Shown here piece after piece: positions 1-8,063 of a stretch of DNA of 64,000 nucleotides (position 1 is the first letter of the stretch; the number at the start of each line of letters is the position of its first letter). The notes under the pieces are model-generated. The model had not been told where the DNA came from, ran no database searches, and saw nothing but the letters and a program-made list of their open reading frames with translations. The position numbers were made by a program, and so were the translations under genes. This DNA comes from CAVYTF01 sp963708205 (GTDB lineage: Bacteria > Bacteroidota > Bacteroidia > Chitinophagales > Chitinophagaceae): NCBI GenBank assembly GCA_963708205.1, contig OY970196.1, positions 2,542,001 through 2,606,000 of the forward strand. Direction: 5' to 3'.

Positions 1-725
1 ACTGTGTGCATTTCATACTCAGATTTCACTTCATTTATTTTCGTATTTATATCAAGCCAAACAATATCGCTTCTGTGCGTCATCAGCGATGTAATGTTTC
101 TATCACCAAGATGAAAAACTCGCTCAATAATTTGTTGTTCTGTTTCTTCAATTGTGCCATGTTCTGTCCCTTCGTTAATAATTGCTTTTATTTCATCTTC
201 TGTTACCTGGCTTTGTTTTTTTTGTATGTCAAAAACACCAACCAACAAATTACTTGATTTTGTAAGTAACCAAATAAAAGGGTAAGTGATTTTGCTGATC
301 ACATTCATCGGAGCAGCCATTGTTTTAGCAATGCCTTCCGGATTGCTTAGACCGATCCTTTTTGGAACAAGCTCGCCGATAACAAGTGATAAATATGTAA
401 TGAAAATAACAACGATAGTCGTTGCAATGGCATTGCTGTATGCTTTAAGAAAAGAAATATCATTGATAAAATTTTCAATACTTCCTTTAATATGTTCACC
501 GGAAAAAATACCCAATAAAATGCCGATTAATGTAATGCCGATTTGCACAGTAGAAATAAAAACGTCAGGGTGATTTGCAAGTCGTAACGCTTCTTTAGCA
601 CGTGCATCGCCTTTGGCAGCCTGGCTTTCCAGCTTTGTTTTGCGCGACGAAACCAACGCAATTTCAGACATGGCAAAAATACCGTTGAGTATAATTAAGC
701 CAAGTATTATAAAAAATTCTCCCAT
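1..725 (-). CDS. CNNM/CorC-family transporter with CBS domain, C-terminus cut by window edge
   Basis: About 241 residues are visible; the gene runs off the left edge. The start is the ATG at 725. Hydrophobic segments near residues 3-20, 58-75, 98-118 and 135-165 form a DUF21/CNNM membrane domain. It contains the hallmark GELVPKRIGL (117-126), and the early MSEIALVSSRK stretch is typical of the family. From about residue 175 the chain enters the acidic linker (VTEDEIKAII) and the first CBS motif (GDRNITSLMTHRSD). Members act in magnesium/cobalt efflux or membrane stress tolerance and are often misnamed hemolysins. The missing part should hold the second CBS and the CorC_HlyC domain. It lies 64 bases downstream of the DxDD protein on the same strand and may be cotranscribed. 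The family is certain; the transported ion is not. Confidence 0.9.
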   Translation of the reverse strand, partial: MGEFFIILGLIILNGIFAMSEIALVSSRKTKLESQAAKGDARAKEALRLANHPDVFISTVQIGITLIGILLGIFSGEHIKGSIENFINDISFLKAYSNAIATTIVVIFITYLSLVIGELVPKRIGLSNPEGIAKTMAAPMNVISKITYPFIWLLTKSSNLLVGVFDIQKKQSQVTEDEIKAIINEGTEHGTIEETEQQIIERVFHLGDRNITSLMTHRSDIVWLDINTKINEVKSEYEMHT

Positions 726-789
726 AGATAAATCGCGGCAAAGCTACTCATTTGAGGATATCCGGAGAGTTTGCATTTTTTTATGGTTA

Positions 790-1953
790 TCAGTGTTTTG
801 AAGTTGCATATTTATTTTTTGTAAGAAGATATTCAAGCCACAGTATTTTATTATAAGTTGAACAATAAAAATAATAACAAATATAACTCCAGTGAAGAAA
901 GATTTGTTTAAGCAAGGTTGGGTACGAAAAAGCTGCTCTTGCCTGAAAAAAAATAAACTTGCGCTGGTTGCTTTTTTCAAATTCAAGGCTTGAAATGTTG
1001 AGTGGTGTTGCATTTGCGCCCAGTCTTAACAAAGATGTTCGCAAAATAATTTGATCCATAATGTTGTTTGATTTATCTAACTCTTTATTGATATCTTTTA
1101 TTAATTGCGGTTTGTATTTTTCTAATTCGTTTATTTTAAACGCGCCCATAAGCCGCGAAATATGATAAAGCAAAACGGAAGATTTTACATAATAAGGAGA
1201 CAAAAAAACCGGCGACTTCATATACGTTCTATTTTTAATTATGTCTGCAATTAGATTTATTGTCGCACTGTCTTGCATTACCAGCGGAAGCTTTTTTGAA
1301 AACATGAAATATAAAATATTGCATTGTACACCTAAATCAAAATCAGGCGTCATTTTGTAACCAAGATAAGTGCTGTATGCAGGAATATTTTTATAGTTTG
1401 AAAATGTGCTGATAATTTTTTTTCTGCTAAGATTACTTACCTCAACCATCCTGTTTTTTAAAATTTTACAAACACTATCGTTGGCATCAGTTGCCATTAA
1501 ACACATCACTGCATCGTCTGCATCTTCCCCTTCGCCAAAAACGCCTTTTAAATATTTGAAATAATAAGTGTGAGGCATAATAACAGTATGCGTTGGCCAA
1601 AAATTATAAAATGGAAATCCATCTTTATTTTTAAAAAAGGGAAAACATCTTTGCGATTTTTCAATAACTTTTTCAATTATTATTTTATCATTACCCCTCA
1701 CCTCAGGTAATAAATTTTTTAGTGTAAAAATACTGATTGCTGTAAAAAAAATATTGTTATCAGGTTGATAATTATGAGGCTCTCCACCACATTCACGAAA
1801 GCCAGCAAACATTCCAGCATAATATTCACCATCGCTTGAAACCTGCTCCGCTGCTATGTTTTGAACAAGCTGGTGAATTAATAACGAATCATTTTGAGCA
1901 TAAATAAAATTGACACTAATGTTTAAAAAAAATATTATCATCAACTTTTTCAT
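790..1953 (-). CDS. Exported protein with DxDD motif, possible class II terpene-cyclase-like fold
   Basis: 387 residues from the ATG at 1953; an in-frame TTG at 2001 would add 16 residues before a clear signal peptide (MKKLMIIFFL...YAQ), so the internal ATG is preferred. No family was recognised with certainty. Residues 141-150 read EGEDADDAVM, giving D144-A-D146-D147. This is the DxDD arrangement used for protonation in squalene-hopene cyclases and class II diterpene cyclases, and there too a small residue and hydrophobic helix follow. The sequence looks largely helical and rich in Phe, Tyr and Trp, as expected of an alpha/alpha toroid. At 387 residues it is short for a full class II cyclase, and a Sec signal would be unusual for one. 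It starts 8 bases after a class I isoprenoid-fold gene, so the two are very likely one operon. The cyclase role is inference. Confidence 0.5.
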   Translation of the reverse strand: MKKLMIIFFLNISVNFIYAQNDSLLIHQLVQNIAAEQVSSDGEYYAGMFAGFRECGGEPHNYQPDNNIFFTAISIFTLKNLLPEVRGNDKIIIEKVIEKSQRCFPFFKNKDGFPFYNFWPTHTVIMPHTYYFKYLKGVFGEGEDADDAVMCLMATDANDSVCKILKNRMVEVSNLSRKKIISTFSNYKNIPAYSTYLGYKMTPDFDLGVQCNILYFMFSKKLPLVMQDSATINLIADIIKNRTYMKSPVFLSPYYVKSSVLLYHISRLMGAFKINELEKYKPQLIKDINKELDKSNNIMDQIILRTSLLRLGANATPLNISSLEFEKSNQRKFIFFQARAAFSYPTLLKQIFLHWSYICYYFYCSTYNKILWLEYLLTKNKYATSKH

Positions 1954-1961
1954 GGATAGAT

Positions 1962-2954
1962 TCAAATTAAATGTGGAAGCTTTCTGATATACGAAAACCA
2001 TGCAAGCACGTTTTTTGTTTTCTCCATATCAACAATCATTTCTTTTCTTTCAAGTTTCCACCAGTCAATTTTTTTGTTTATTTTTTTTTGCAGTTTTATA
2101 AATTGATCGAGTGCAACAACGCTTCTTGCATTTATCGTATTCATTACAATGCAAAATTCCTTTTTATTTTTTTCTGCATAAGGCAAAATCATAATTGTTT
2201 GGTTTTGTACACGCACTCTATCAAGAAAATTTTTTTTAAATAATACAAAATCATTGCAGGTATTTATTAAGGTATAAATATTATCGCGCACATCCTTATA
2301 GAGATCAAAAATATCGTTTCCGATTTGGTATAGACTGCCAATAAGAAATAAAACTTCCAGCATTTGTGTGCCTGCAATTTCATCAAGACACTGATGATAA
2401 ATGATAACGCTGACAGCACCTTTTGTGTACGTAATTCTTTCTAATTCTTCTTTTGAAATGTCAGGGTTTGTTTGTTTAATTGTTTCAATTTGAATTTCTA
2501 GAACGTCTTTGGATGCTTGTAAATATTCCTTTTTAAATGGCACATTTTGCAATTCATATAGTTGAATTTCCTTTGCAACATTTGATGAGAATGTAGTTGC
2601 AGCAAAGGTTTCAGGCTGGTAGGTAATTTGTTTGATGCTTTCAATATCAAGTTTATCAATATCAAAAAGATCGTCACCAACAGGCGTGAGAATGCCGAAT
2701 AATGATGCGCGTTTTCTTTCTCCATCACTCAACTTTTTACCATACAATCTTTTATAACTGCTGCATAAAAATGAAGTGATAAATAAGCCGTAGTATTTTA
2801 AAATTTTAGTTTTTTGTTCTGGCTGAAAATTGCCTTTGTATTTTGTTTCTAAATTTTTTAAATATGGTTCAAGAAAATTTTTATTGAATTGTTTTTGTGT
2901 TTTTATTTCTTTATAAACTTTTCGCGCAATGCTTATATAATTGAATAGACCCAT
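1962..2954 (-). CDS. Class I isoprenoid-fold enzyme (terpene synthase / prenyltransferase-like)
   Basis: 330 residues, all-helical in appearance, no signal peptide. Two acidic metal-binding motifs are spaced as in class I isoprenoid enzymes: DDLFD at 94-98 (DDxxD) and NDIFDLYKD at 213-221. The second resembles the NSE/DTE triad of terpene synthases (NDxxSxxKE) with Asp replacing Ser and Glu, or the second Asp-rich motif of prenyltransferases. Such enzymes ionise allylic diphosphates with three magnesium ions. The identity is not close to IspA, HepT or squalene/phytoene synthase, so the substrate is unknown. It is the first gene of the minus-strand unit with the DxDD protein and starts at the ATG at 2954. 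The fold call is moderately sure; the reaction is open. Confidence 0.6.
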   Translation of the reverse strand: MGLFNYISIARKVYKEIKTQKQFNKNFLEPYLKNLETKYKGNFQPEQKTKILKYYGLFITSFLCSSYKRLYGKKLSDGERKRASLFGILTPVGDDLFDIDKLDIESIKQITYQPETFAATTFSSNVAKEIQLYELQNVPFKKEYLQASKDVLEIQIETIKQTNPDISKEELERITYTKGAVSVIIYHQCLDEIAGTQMLEVLFLIGSLYQIGNDIFDLYKDVRDNIYTLINTCNDFVLFKKNFLDRVRVQNQTIMILPYAEKNKKEFCIVMNTINARSVVALDQFIKLQKKINKKIDWWKLERKEMIVDMEKTKNVLAWFSYIRKLPHLI

Positions 2955-3088
2955 TGATAAATTGATTGTTTCAAACCTAATTAAAAAACTCTATCAAGCA
3001 CTTATTGTTAAAATTATTTCGATTGATTTTTTAACTTCTTATTTCCACATTTGTGAACAATAAACATGGTAAAATAGAAATAATAAAT

Positions 3089-3096
3089 TAAATTTG
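3089..3096 (+). promoter_or_regulatory. Candidate -7 promoter box before phoH
   Basis: TAAATTTG matches the Bacteroidota -7 consensus TAnnTTTG. It lies 54 bases before the phoH start. No clear -33 TTTG was found at the usual spacing, so support is partial. Confidence 0.3.
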
Positions 3097-3149
3097 TTTG
3101 TAGATATTTTCCAATATCATTATTTCATTTTTAAAAAATTATAAAAGCA

Positions 3150-4127
3150 TTGACTGAAACAATTATTAACCTCGACACGGTAAATCCCCTTGAATTTTTT
3201 GGAGTAAATAATAAAAAGCTTGATCTGCTGAAAAAGAAATTTCCATTGTTGAAAATATTATCACGCGGCACACAATTAAAGTTAAGCGGCTCGCGCGAAC
3301 AAATTGAAAACGCTAAGGAAAAAGTGGACCTTGTAATAAAATATATGGAACGTAATGGCGACTTGAGTGAAAATTATTTCGAACAAATTCTTGGCGGAGA
3401 TGACGGAGAAACTATTGACAATTTTGTTGACAAAAATCTCAACGACATTTTAGTTTTTGGCCCCAATGGAAAAACAGTTCGCGCACGCACTGCAAATCAA
3501 AAACGCCTTGTGCAGGCAACTGATAAAAATGATATAGTGTTTGCTGTTGGTCCTGCAGGAACCGGTAAAACTTATACTGCTGTTGCACTAGCGGTTCGCG
3601 CGTTAAAAAATAAAATGGTAAAAAAAATAATTCTTACAAGACCTGCAGTTGAAGCGGGAGAAAATTTAGGATTTTTACCCGGCGATCTTAAAGAAAAAAT
3701 TGATCCATATTTACGTCCATTATATGATGCGCTTGATGACATGATTCCTGCTGATAAACTTGGTTATTATATGAGCACGCGAACCATAGAAATTGCGCCT
3801 TTGGCTTACATGCGCGGTCGCACACTCGACAATGCTTTTATCATTTTGGATGAAGCTCAAAACACCAACGACCTGCAATTAAAAATGTTTTTAACACGCA
3901 TTGGCGCAAATGCAAAAGCAATTATCACAGGTGATCCCACACAGGTTGATCTGCCGCGAAATCAGCGAAGCGGCTTAGAAAAAGCAACGCGTATTTTATA
4001 TAAAATTGATGGTATTGCGCACATACAACTTGATGAAGAAGATGTCGTTCGTCATAAACTTGTGAAGGCAATTATCAAGGCTTATGATAAAGAAAGAGAA
4101 CATGAAGAACAGACCTATCACAGATAA
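3150..4127 (+). CDS. phoH: PhoH-family ATPase
   Basis: 325 residues. A Walker A motif GPAGTGKT sits near residue 133 and a Walker B-like AFIILDEAQN follows about 100 residues later, with the family signatures LTRPAVEAGE, PYLRPLYDAL and TGDPTQVDLP. PhoH/YbeZ proteins are cytoplasmic ATPases associated with RNA handling (often near YbeY); the exact substrate is unsettled. The N-terminal 110 residues hold a KH-like region (LKLSGSREQIENAKEK). The start is a TTG at 3150; no in-frame ATG lies close by and the length fits Bacteroidota PhoH. The gene stands alone on the plus strand and is followed at once by a good terminator. Confidence 0.92.
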   Translation: MTETIINLDTVNPLEFFGVNNKKLDLLKKKFPLLKILSRGTQLKLSGSREQIENAKEKVDLVIKYMERNGDLSENYFEQILGGDDGETIDNFVDKNLNDILVFGPNGKTVRARTANQKRLVQATDKNDIVFAVGPAGTGKTYTAVALAVRALKNKMVKKIILTRPAVEAGENLGFLPGDLKEKIDPYLRPLYDALDDMIPADKLGYYMSTRTIEIAPLAYMRGRTLDNAFIILDEAQNTNDLQLKMFLTRIGANAKAIITGDPTQVDLPRNQRSGLEKATRILYKIDGIAHIQLDEEDVVRHKLVKAIIKAYDKEREHEEQTYHR

Positions 4128-4133
4128 AAATGT

Positions 4134-4160
4134 AAAGCAGCTTTTTTAGGCTGCTTTTTT
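4134..4160 (+). terminator. Rho-independent terminator after phoH
   Basis: Perfect 8-bp stem AAAGCAGC/GCTGCTTT with an 8-base loop followed by a T run, starting 6 bases after the phoH stop. Confidence 0.85.
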
Positions 4161-4174
4161 ATTGTGAGTTTTTT

Positions 4175-4272
4175 GGATATCAGCTTCAGTATTTCATAGC
4201 ATCTCGTTGGCCAATTCGCGTGTCGAAGCAGCAAATTGGAAAATCCTTTCACCGTTTGTCTAGGAACTGAAC
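4175..4272 (-). repeat. Dispersed intergenic repeat, subtype II copy
   Basis: Read on the minus strand it contains GTGAAAGGATTTTCCAATTT followed by GCTGCTTCGACACG and AACGAGATGC. It nearly matches the element at 24132-24235. The centre has a CCAATT/AATTGG dyad. It fills most of the gap between the phoH terminator and the lipoprotein gene. Confidence 0.7.
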
Positions 4273-4341
4273 ATTTCATTTACTTTTTATAGTTCACAAA
4301 TCTTTCAAACATTATAATCAAATAACTTCGCTCAAACGCTT

Positions 4342-4743
4342 ATGAAATTATTTTTCAACATATTTATTTCTCTTGCAATTATAACATCATGCAATAACAA
4401 TAATTATCCTGTTGCTGAAAATGCTTTTGATGCCGGACGAGAATTTATTGATGGCGGTTTGAAAGGAGATTTTAACAAAGCAAAATTTTATATGTTGAAG
4501 GACAGCGTCAATATCATTTTACTAAATAAGCTTGAAGCAGCATATAATGATAACAGTGCGCCGGTGCAGGAACAGTATAAAAATGCATCAATCATTATTA
4601 ATGATGAAGAAGCGATTGATGCATCAACGCACATCATTTATTATAAAAATTCTTATGACAAAATTGCCCGCAAAGTGAAGATAGTAAAGGTTAACGGCGA
4701 TTGGCTTGTTGATTTTAAATACAGTTTAAATGGCAATTTATAA
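4342..4743 (+). CDS. Small lipoprotein, NTF2/DUF4878-like
   Basis: 133 residues. The N-terminus (MKLFFNIFISLAIITSC) ends in a lipobox with Cys17, followed by an Asn-rich spacer, so a lipid-anchored periplasmic or outer-membrane protein is expected. The body alternates helix (FDAGREFIDGGLKGDFNKAK) and strands (KVKIVKVNGDWLVDFKY), resembling DUF4878/NTF2-like lumazine-binding folds, where the final VNGDWLVDF strand is typical. No catalytic role can be assigned. It ends 3 bases before fluC and is probably cotranscribed with it. Confidence 0.7.
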   Translation: MKLFFNIFISLAIITSCNNNNYPVAENAFDAGREFIDGGLKGDFNKAKFYMLKDSVNIILLNKLEAAYNDNSAPVQEQYKNASIIINDEEAIDASTHIIYYKNSYDKIARKVKIVKVNGDWLVDFKYSLNGNL

Positions 4744-4746
4744 ACT

Positions 4747-5115
4747 ATGAAACAAGTTTTACTCGTTGCATTTGGCAGTGCAATAGGTGGTGTTTTGCGT
4801 TATGCAATGCAAGTTTTTTTTGTAAAAAATGTTTCTGTTACATTTCCTTTTGGAACATTGGCAGTAAATATTTTGGGCTGTTTTTTAATAGGATTATTTT
4901 TCGCAATGTCAGAAAAAGAAGGAATAATTTCAGACGATACAAAACTTTTTTTGATGACGGGATTTTGTGGCGGCTTTACAACTTTCTCAGCTTTTTCATT
5001 AGAAAACATTATTCTTCTGCGCGATAATAATTTTTTAAGCAGCGGCTTGTATGTTATAAGCAGTGTGGTTGTAGGTATTGTTGCTGTTTATTTTGGTTCG
5101 CTTTGTATAAAATAA
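4747..5115 (+). CDS. crcB: Fluoride-specific ion channel FluC/CrcB
   Basis: 122 residues with four hydrophobic helices, the usual length. Family motifs are visible: GGVLRYAMQ in helix 1, NILGCFLIG in helix 2 and TGFCGGFTTFSAFSLE in helix 3, which carries the polar track and Na+ site of Fluc channels. The protein forms an antiparallel dimer in the inner membrane and exports fluoride passively. It follows the lipoprotein gene by 3 bases. No fluoride riboswitch was recognised upstream of the pair. Confidence 0.93.
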   Translation: MKQVLLVAFGSAIGGVLRYAMQVFFVKNVSVTFPFGTLAVNILGCFLIGLFFAMSEKEGIISDDTKLFLMTGFCGGFTTFSAFSLENIILLRDNNFLSSGLYVISSVVVGIVAVYFGSLCIK

Positions 5116-5168
5116 CAATTTCATCATATCCGAATTAATTATTTAGTTTTCATTTGTGGAAATTTTTT

Positions 5169-6174
5169 ATGAAAAGAAGGTTAACAAGAATTATTTTATT
5201 ACCAATTATATTGTTTATTTCTGTGTCAGCTTTTGCATGGGGCGTTTGGGGTCACGAACATATTAATCATGCGGCTGTGTTTGCTTTGCCTGAACAAATG
5301 CGCACTTTTTTTTATAATCATATTGACTATCTCACGGAAGAATCCTCCGTGCCTGACCTAAGAAAATATACTATAAATGATAAGGCAGAGCCTGCAAGGC
5401 ATTATATAGATATTGAATCTTATGATGCAGAAAACATTGATAATATTCCACGCACAATGAAAGAAGCATCAGCGAAATATGATAGTGCTTTCCTGCAAAA
5501 AAATGGCATACTTCCATGGTATATTCAGGAACATGATGGTAAAGTTGACCACAGCTTTTAAAGAAAGAAATAGGACTGCAATTTTATTTTTGGCAGGCGA
5601 TCTTGCGCATTATCTTGGCGATGCTCAAATGCCTTTGCACACTGCATTAAACCATGATGGTCAACTTACAAACCAAAGAGGTATTCATGCATTTTGGGAA
5701 ACTCAAATACCTGAACTTTTTGGAGACAGCTATAATTTTCACGTTGATGATGCAACTTATATTAATGATATAACCGCAGAAACCTGGAAAATAATAAAAC
5801 GCTCTCATGAACTTGAAGATACTTTATTGCTGACAGAAAAAAAACTTCGTGCATCTTTTCCTGCTGATGAAGTTTATAAAAAAGACAGTGCAGGAAAAAT
5901 AGTTAAGACGCCATTCGGGCAATCAGAATTTTCTTACGCTTATGCAAAAGCATACCATGAAGCATTGAACGGAATGGTTGAAAGCCAGTTGCGGCACGGC
6001 ATTCAGGATGTTGCAAACTATTGGTACACTGCCTGGGTAAATGCGGGGAAGCCAGATCTGTCAACGCTTGATGCGCAATCTTTGACCGACAGAAATAAAA
6101 AAAATCTGAAGAATGATTATCGTGCATGGCAGAAAGGCAAGCTTACTGACTTTCAATCTGCAACTGAATTTTAG
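5169..6174 (+). pseudogene. S1/P1-type zinc phospholipase C/nuclease, frameshifted
   Basis: Two consecutive reading frames make one protein. The first (5169-5561) has a signal peptide (MKRRLTRIIL...SAFA) and then WGVWGHEHINHAA, with the N-terminal Trp and His used for zinc binding. It is continuous through GILPWYIQE and then runs into a stop. The +1 frame continues from about 5532 with MMVKLTTAFKERNR and carries the remaining zinc site HYLGDAQMPLHT, NHDGQL and HAFWE of the S1-P1/zinc PLC superfamily. One extra base near 5530-5532 explains it: 1006 bases minus one gives exactly 335 codons. No slippery heptamer is visible. It may be a real pseudogene, a strain-level mutation or a sequence error. 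An in-frame TTG at 5154 is an alternative start. Confidence 0.82.
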
Positions 6175-6195
6175 TGTAACTTTTGAAATAGAAAC

Positions 6196-6276
6196 TGAAG
6201 TATAATGTTAGGAGAACGATGAAAGGATTGCGACGCAACGATGCTTAACCGGAGATGCGAAGCTGGTACCAAAATT
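6196..6276 (+). repeat. Dispersed intergenic repeat, subtype I copy
   Basis: Best representative of subtype I: GAACGATGAAAGGATT, then GCGACGCAACGATGCT, then AACCGGAG and AAGCTGGTACCAAAAT. The core TTGCG-A-CGCAA is a perfect dyad. It runs into the upstream codons of the following frame, where it mimics an N-terminal extension. Confidence 0.75.
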
Positions 6277-6288
6277 TCAAAAATAATC

Positions 6289-6777
6289 ATGCGTTTTGTA
6301 AAACTTGCACTTATAAGTGTAGTCATTATTTTTTTGTTGTTAACCGCAATTGGCAGTTTGTTTCCTTCGGATATTTTGGTATCGAGAGCGATAGATATTT
6401 CGCAACCTGCTGACAGCATAAAAAAATTTATAGACAACTACGACGAGTGGAATAATTGGATGGATGGCGCGATGAATAGTGATTTGAAAGTTGTTGCGAA
6501 AGACAGTGTTCATGCATATTTCGGCATAGTAATGATTACTTTAACGAATCGGAAAAATTATGTTTGGAAGCACGAATGGAAGACAAAAACCACGATTCAA
6601 AACTCAACAATACATATTATTCCGCAACAAAATAAATGCACTGTACAATGGCAATTTGTGCAACATGTAAATTGGTATCCGTGGGAAAAAATCGGAAGTT
6701 TAATGAACGATAAAATTATTGGTTCATCTCTTGAAAATAGTTTGGCGAATTTAAAAATGCTTGCAGAAAAAAATTAG
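6289..6777 (+). CDS. Membrane-anchored SRPBCC-like protein
   Basis: 162 residues from the ATG at 6289. An in-frame ATG at 6241 lies inside the dispersed repeat and would add 16 repeat-encoded residues, so it is rejected. Residues 5-22 (KLALISVVIIFLLLTAIG) form one membrane segment or signal anchor. The rest resembles a polyketide-cyclase/START-like SRPBCC domain: ISRAIDI-like strand, then a Trp-rich helix (YDEWNNWMDG), and a C-terminal helix (SLENSLANLKML). This fold binds hydrophobic ligands; the ligand is unknown. The gene converges on bioA and overlaps its end by 4 bases. Confidence 0.65.
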   Translation: MRFVKLALISVVIIFLLLTAIGSLFPSDILVSRAIDISQPADSIKKFIDNYDEWNNWMDGAMNSDLKVVAKDSVHAYFGIVMITLTNRKNYVWKHEWKTKTTIQNSTIHIIPQQNKCTVQWQFVQHVNWYPWEKIGSLMNDKIIGSSLENSLANLKMLAEKN

Positions 6778-8063
6778 TCGTTCAATATTTTTTCAATCAC
6801 TTCATACACTTTATCGAGCTGCATTTTTGTGATGCAATATGGAGGCATAATATAAACTGTATTGCCAAGTGGCCGCAAATAAACACCATTATCCAATGCT
6901 TTTTTTGTAACGATTGCACTGATGTTATTCAGGTATTCATCTTTGCCTTCATCAATTTCAAAAGCGAGGATGGTTCCAAGCGTTCGTACATTTTTGATTG
7001 TTGAATTGTATTTATTGCTTTGAAGTTTATTTGCAAAGTTTTTATTTTCTTCAGCGATGAAATTTATTTTGTCATAAAAATCAGACTGCTCAATTAAATC
7101 AAGGTTTGCAAGCGCAACTGAGCAGCCAAGCGGGTTTGCAGTGAATGAGTGGCCATGAAAAAAAGTTTTTAACTTATCATCATTCACAAAAGCATTGTAA
7201 ATTTTTTGATTGCAGGCAGTAACGCCAAGCGCCATTGTTCCGCCTGTTAAGCCTTTGCTTAAACAAATAATGTCAGGTTTTTCTGCCATGTATTCACTTG
7301 CAAATAGTTTTCCTGTGCGTCCAAAACCTGTCATGACTTCATCGGCAATGCAAATGATATTTTTTTGTTTAATAAAAGCAAGCAATTCGTTCATTACTGT
7401 TGCTTCATAAATTTTCATTCCACCAGCGCCCTGCATTAGTGGTTCATAAATAAATGCCGCGATTTCGCTGGAATGCTTGTCAATGTTAGTTTTCAGCTCA
7501 TTAAAATTTTCACTGGTTGGTGTATCAATAAACAAAACTTCAAATAAAAGATTGTGAAAAGCAAGTGTAAAAACACTTCTATCACTTACGCTCATTGCGC
7601 CAAAAGTATCACCATGATAGGAATTGTTGAAAGCAAGAATTTTTGTTTTGCTTGATTGCTTTTTGTCCAAACCTGATTGCTTATTCCACCAGAATTGAAT
7701 TGCCATTTTTAATGCAACTTCAGTAGATGTGCTGCCATTATCACTATAAAAAATTCTAGAAAAATTGCCCTGCAAAATCGCAATCAATTTTTCAGCAAGA
7801 TGCACAGCAGGCTCGTGTGTGAAACCTGCAAAAATAACCTGCTCCAGCTGTAATGCTTGCCTGTAAAGCCTTTCCGCAATGTATTCATTTGCATGACCGT
7901 GAATTGTAACCCACCAACTACTAATAGCATCAATGTATTCTTTGCCATTTTCATCAATTAATAAAGTGTCTTTTGCTTTTGAAATTCCAATTGGCGGCGG
8001 CATATCTTTTTGTTGTGTAAACGGATGCCATACAAATTTTTTATCCTTTTCAATTAAAGTCAT
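6774..8063 (-). CDS. bioA: Adenosylmethionine-8-amino-7-oxononanoate aminotransferase
   Basis: 429 residues, a class III PLP aminotransferase that converts KAPA to DAPA with SAM as amino donor in biotin synthesis. The N-terminus KKFVWHPFTQQKDM and ISSWWVTIHGHA are BioA-specific. PLP contacts include DNGSTSTEVALKMA, IADEVMTGFGRTG and the Schiff-base Lys in CLSKGLTGG near residue 271. The start ATG overlaps the queG stop by 4 bases (ATGA), indicating translational coupling. No other biotin gene is in the window, so the pathway is split. Confidence 0.94.
   Translation of the reverse strand: MTLIEKDKKFVWHPFTQQKDMPPPIGISKAKDTLLIDENGKEYIDAISSWWVTIHGHANEYIAERLYRQALQLEQVIFAGFTHEPAVHLAEKLIAILQGNFSRIFYSDNGSTSTEVALKMAIQFWWNKQSGLDKKQSSKTKILAFNNSYHGDTFGAMSVSDRSVFTLAFHNLLFEVLFIDTPTSENFNELKTNIDKHSSEIAAFIYEPLMQGAGGMKIYEATVMNELLAFIKQKNIICIADEVMTGFGRTGKLFASEYMAEKPDIICLSKGLTGGTMALGVTACNQKIYNAFVNDDKLKTFFHGHSFTANPLGCSVALANLDLIEQSDFYDKINFIAEENKNFANKLQSNKYNSTIKNVRTLGTILAFEIDEGKDEYLNNISAIVTKKALDNGVYLRPLGNTVYIMPPYCITKMQLDKVYEVIEKILND

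Noticed and set aside
1..573. Plus-strand open frames at the left edge
   Set aside because: They are antisense shadows of the CorC/CNNM gene, which reads cleanly on the minus strand with all family motifs.
5520..5545. Programmed ribosomal frameshift in the S1/P1-type gene
   Set aside because: There is no slippery heptamer, stop-codon context or downstream structure typical of programmed shifts.
5479..6174. Independent 231-residue gene
   Set aside because: Its first 15-20 residues are an out-of-frame reading of the upstream half, and the rest is the C-terminal part of the S1/P1-type protein. It is one frameshifted gene.
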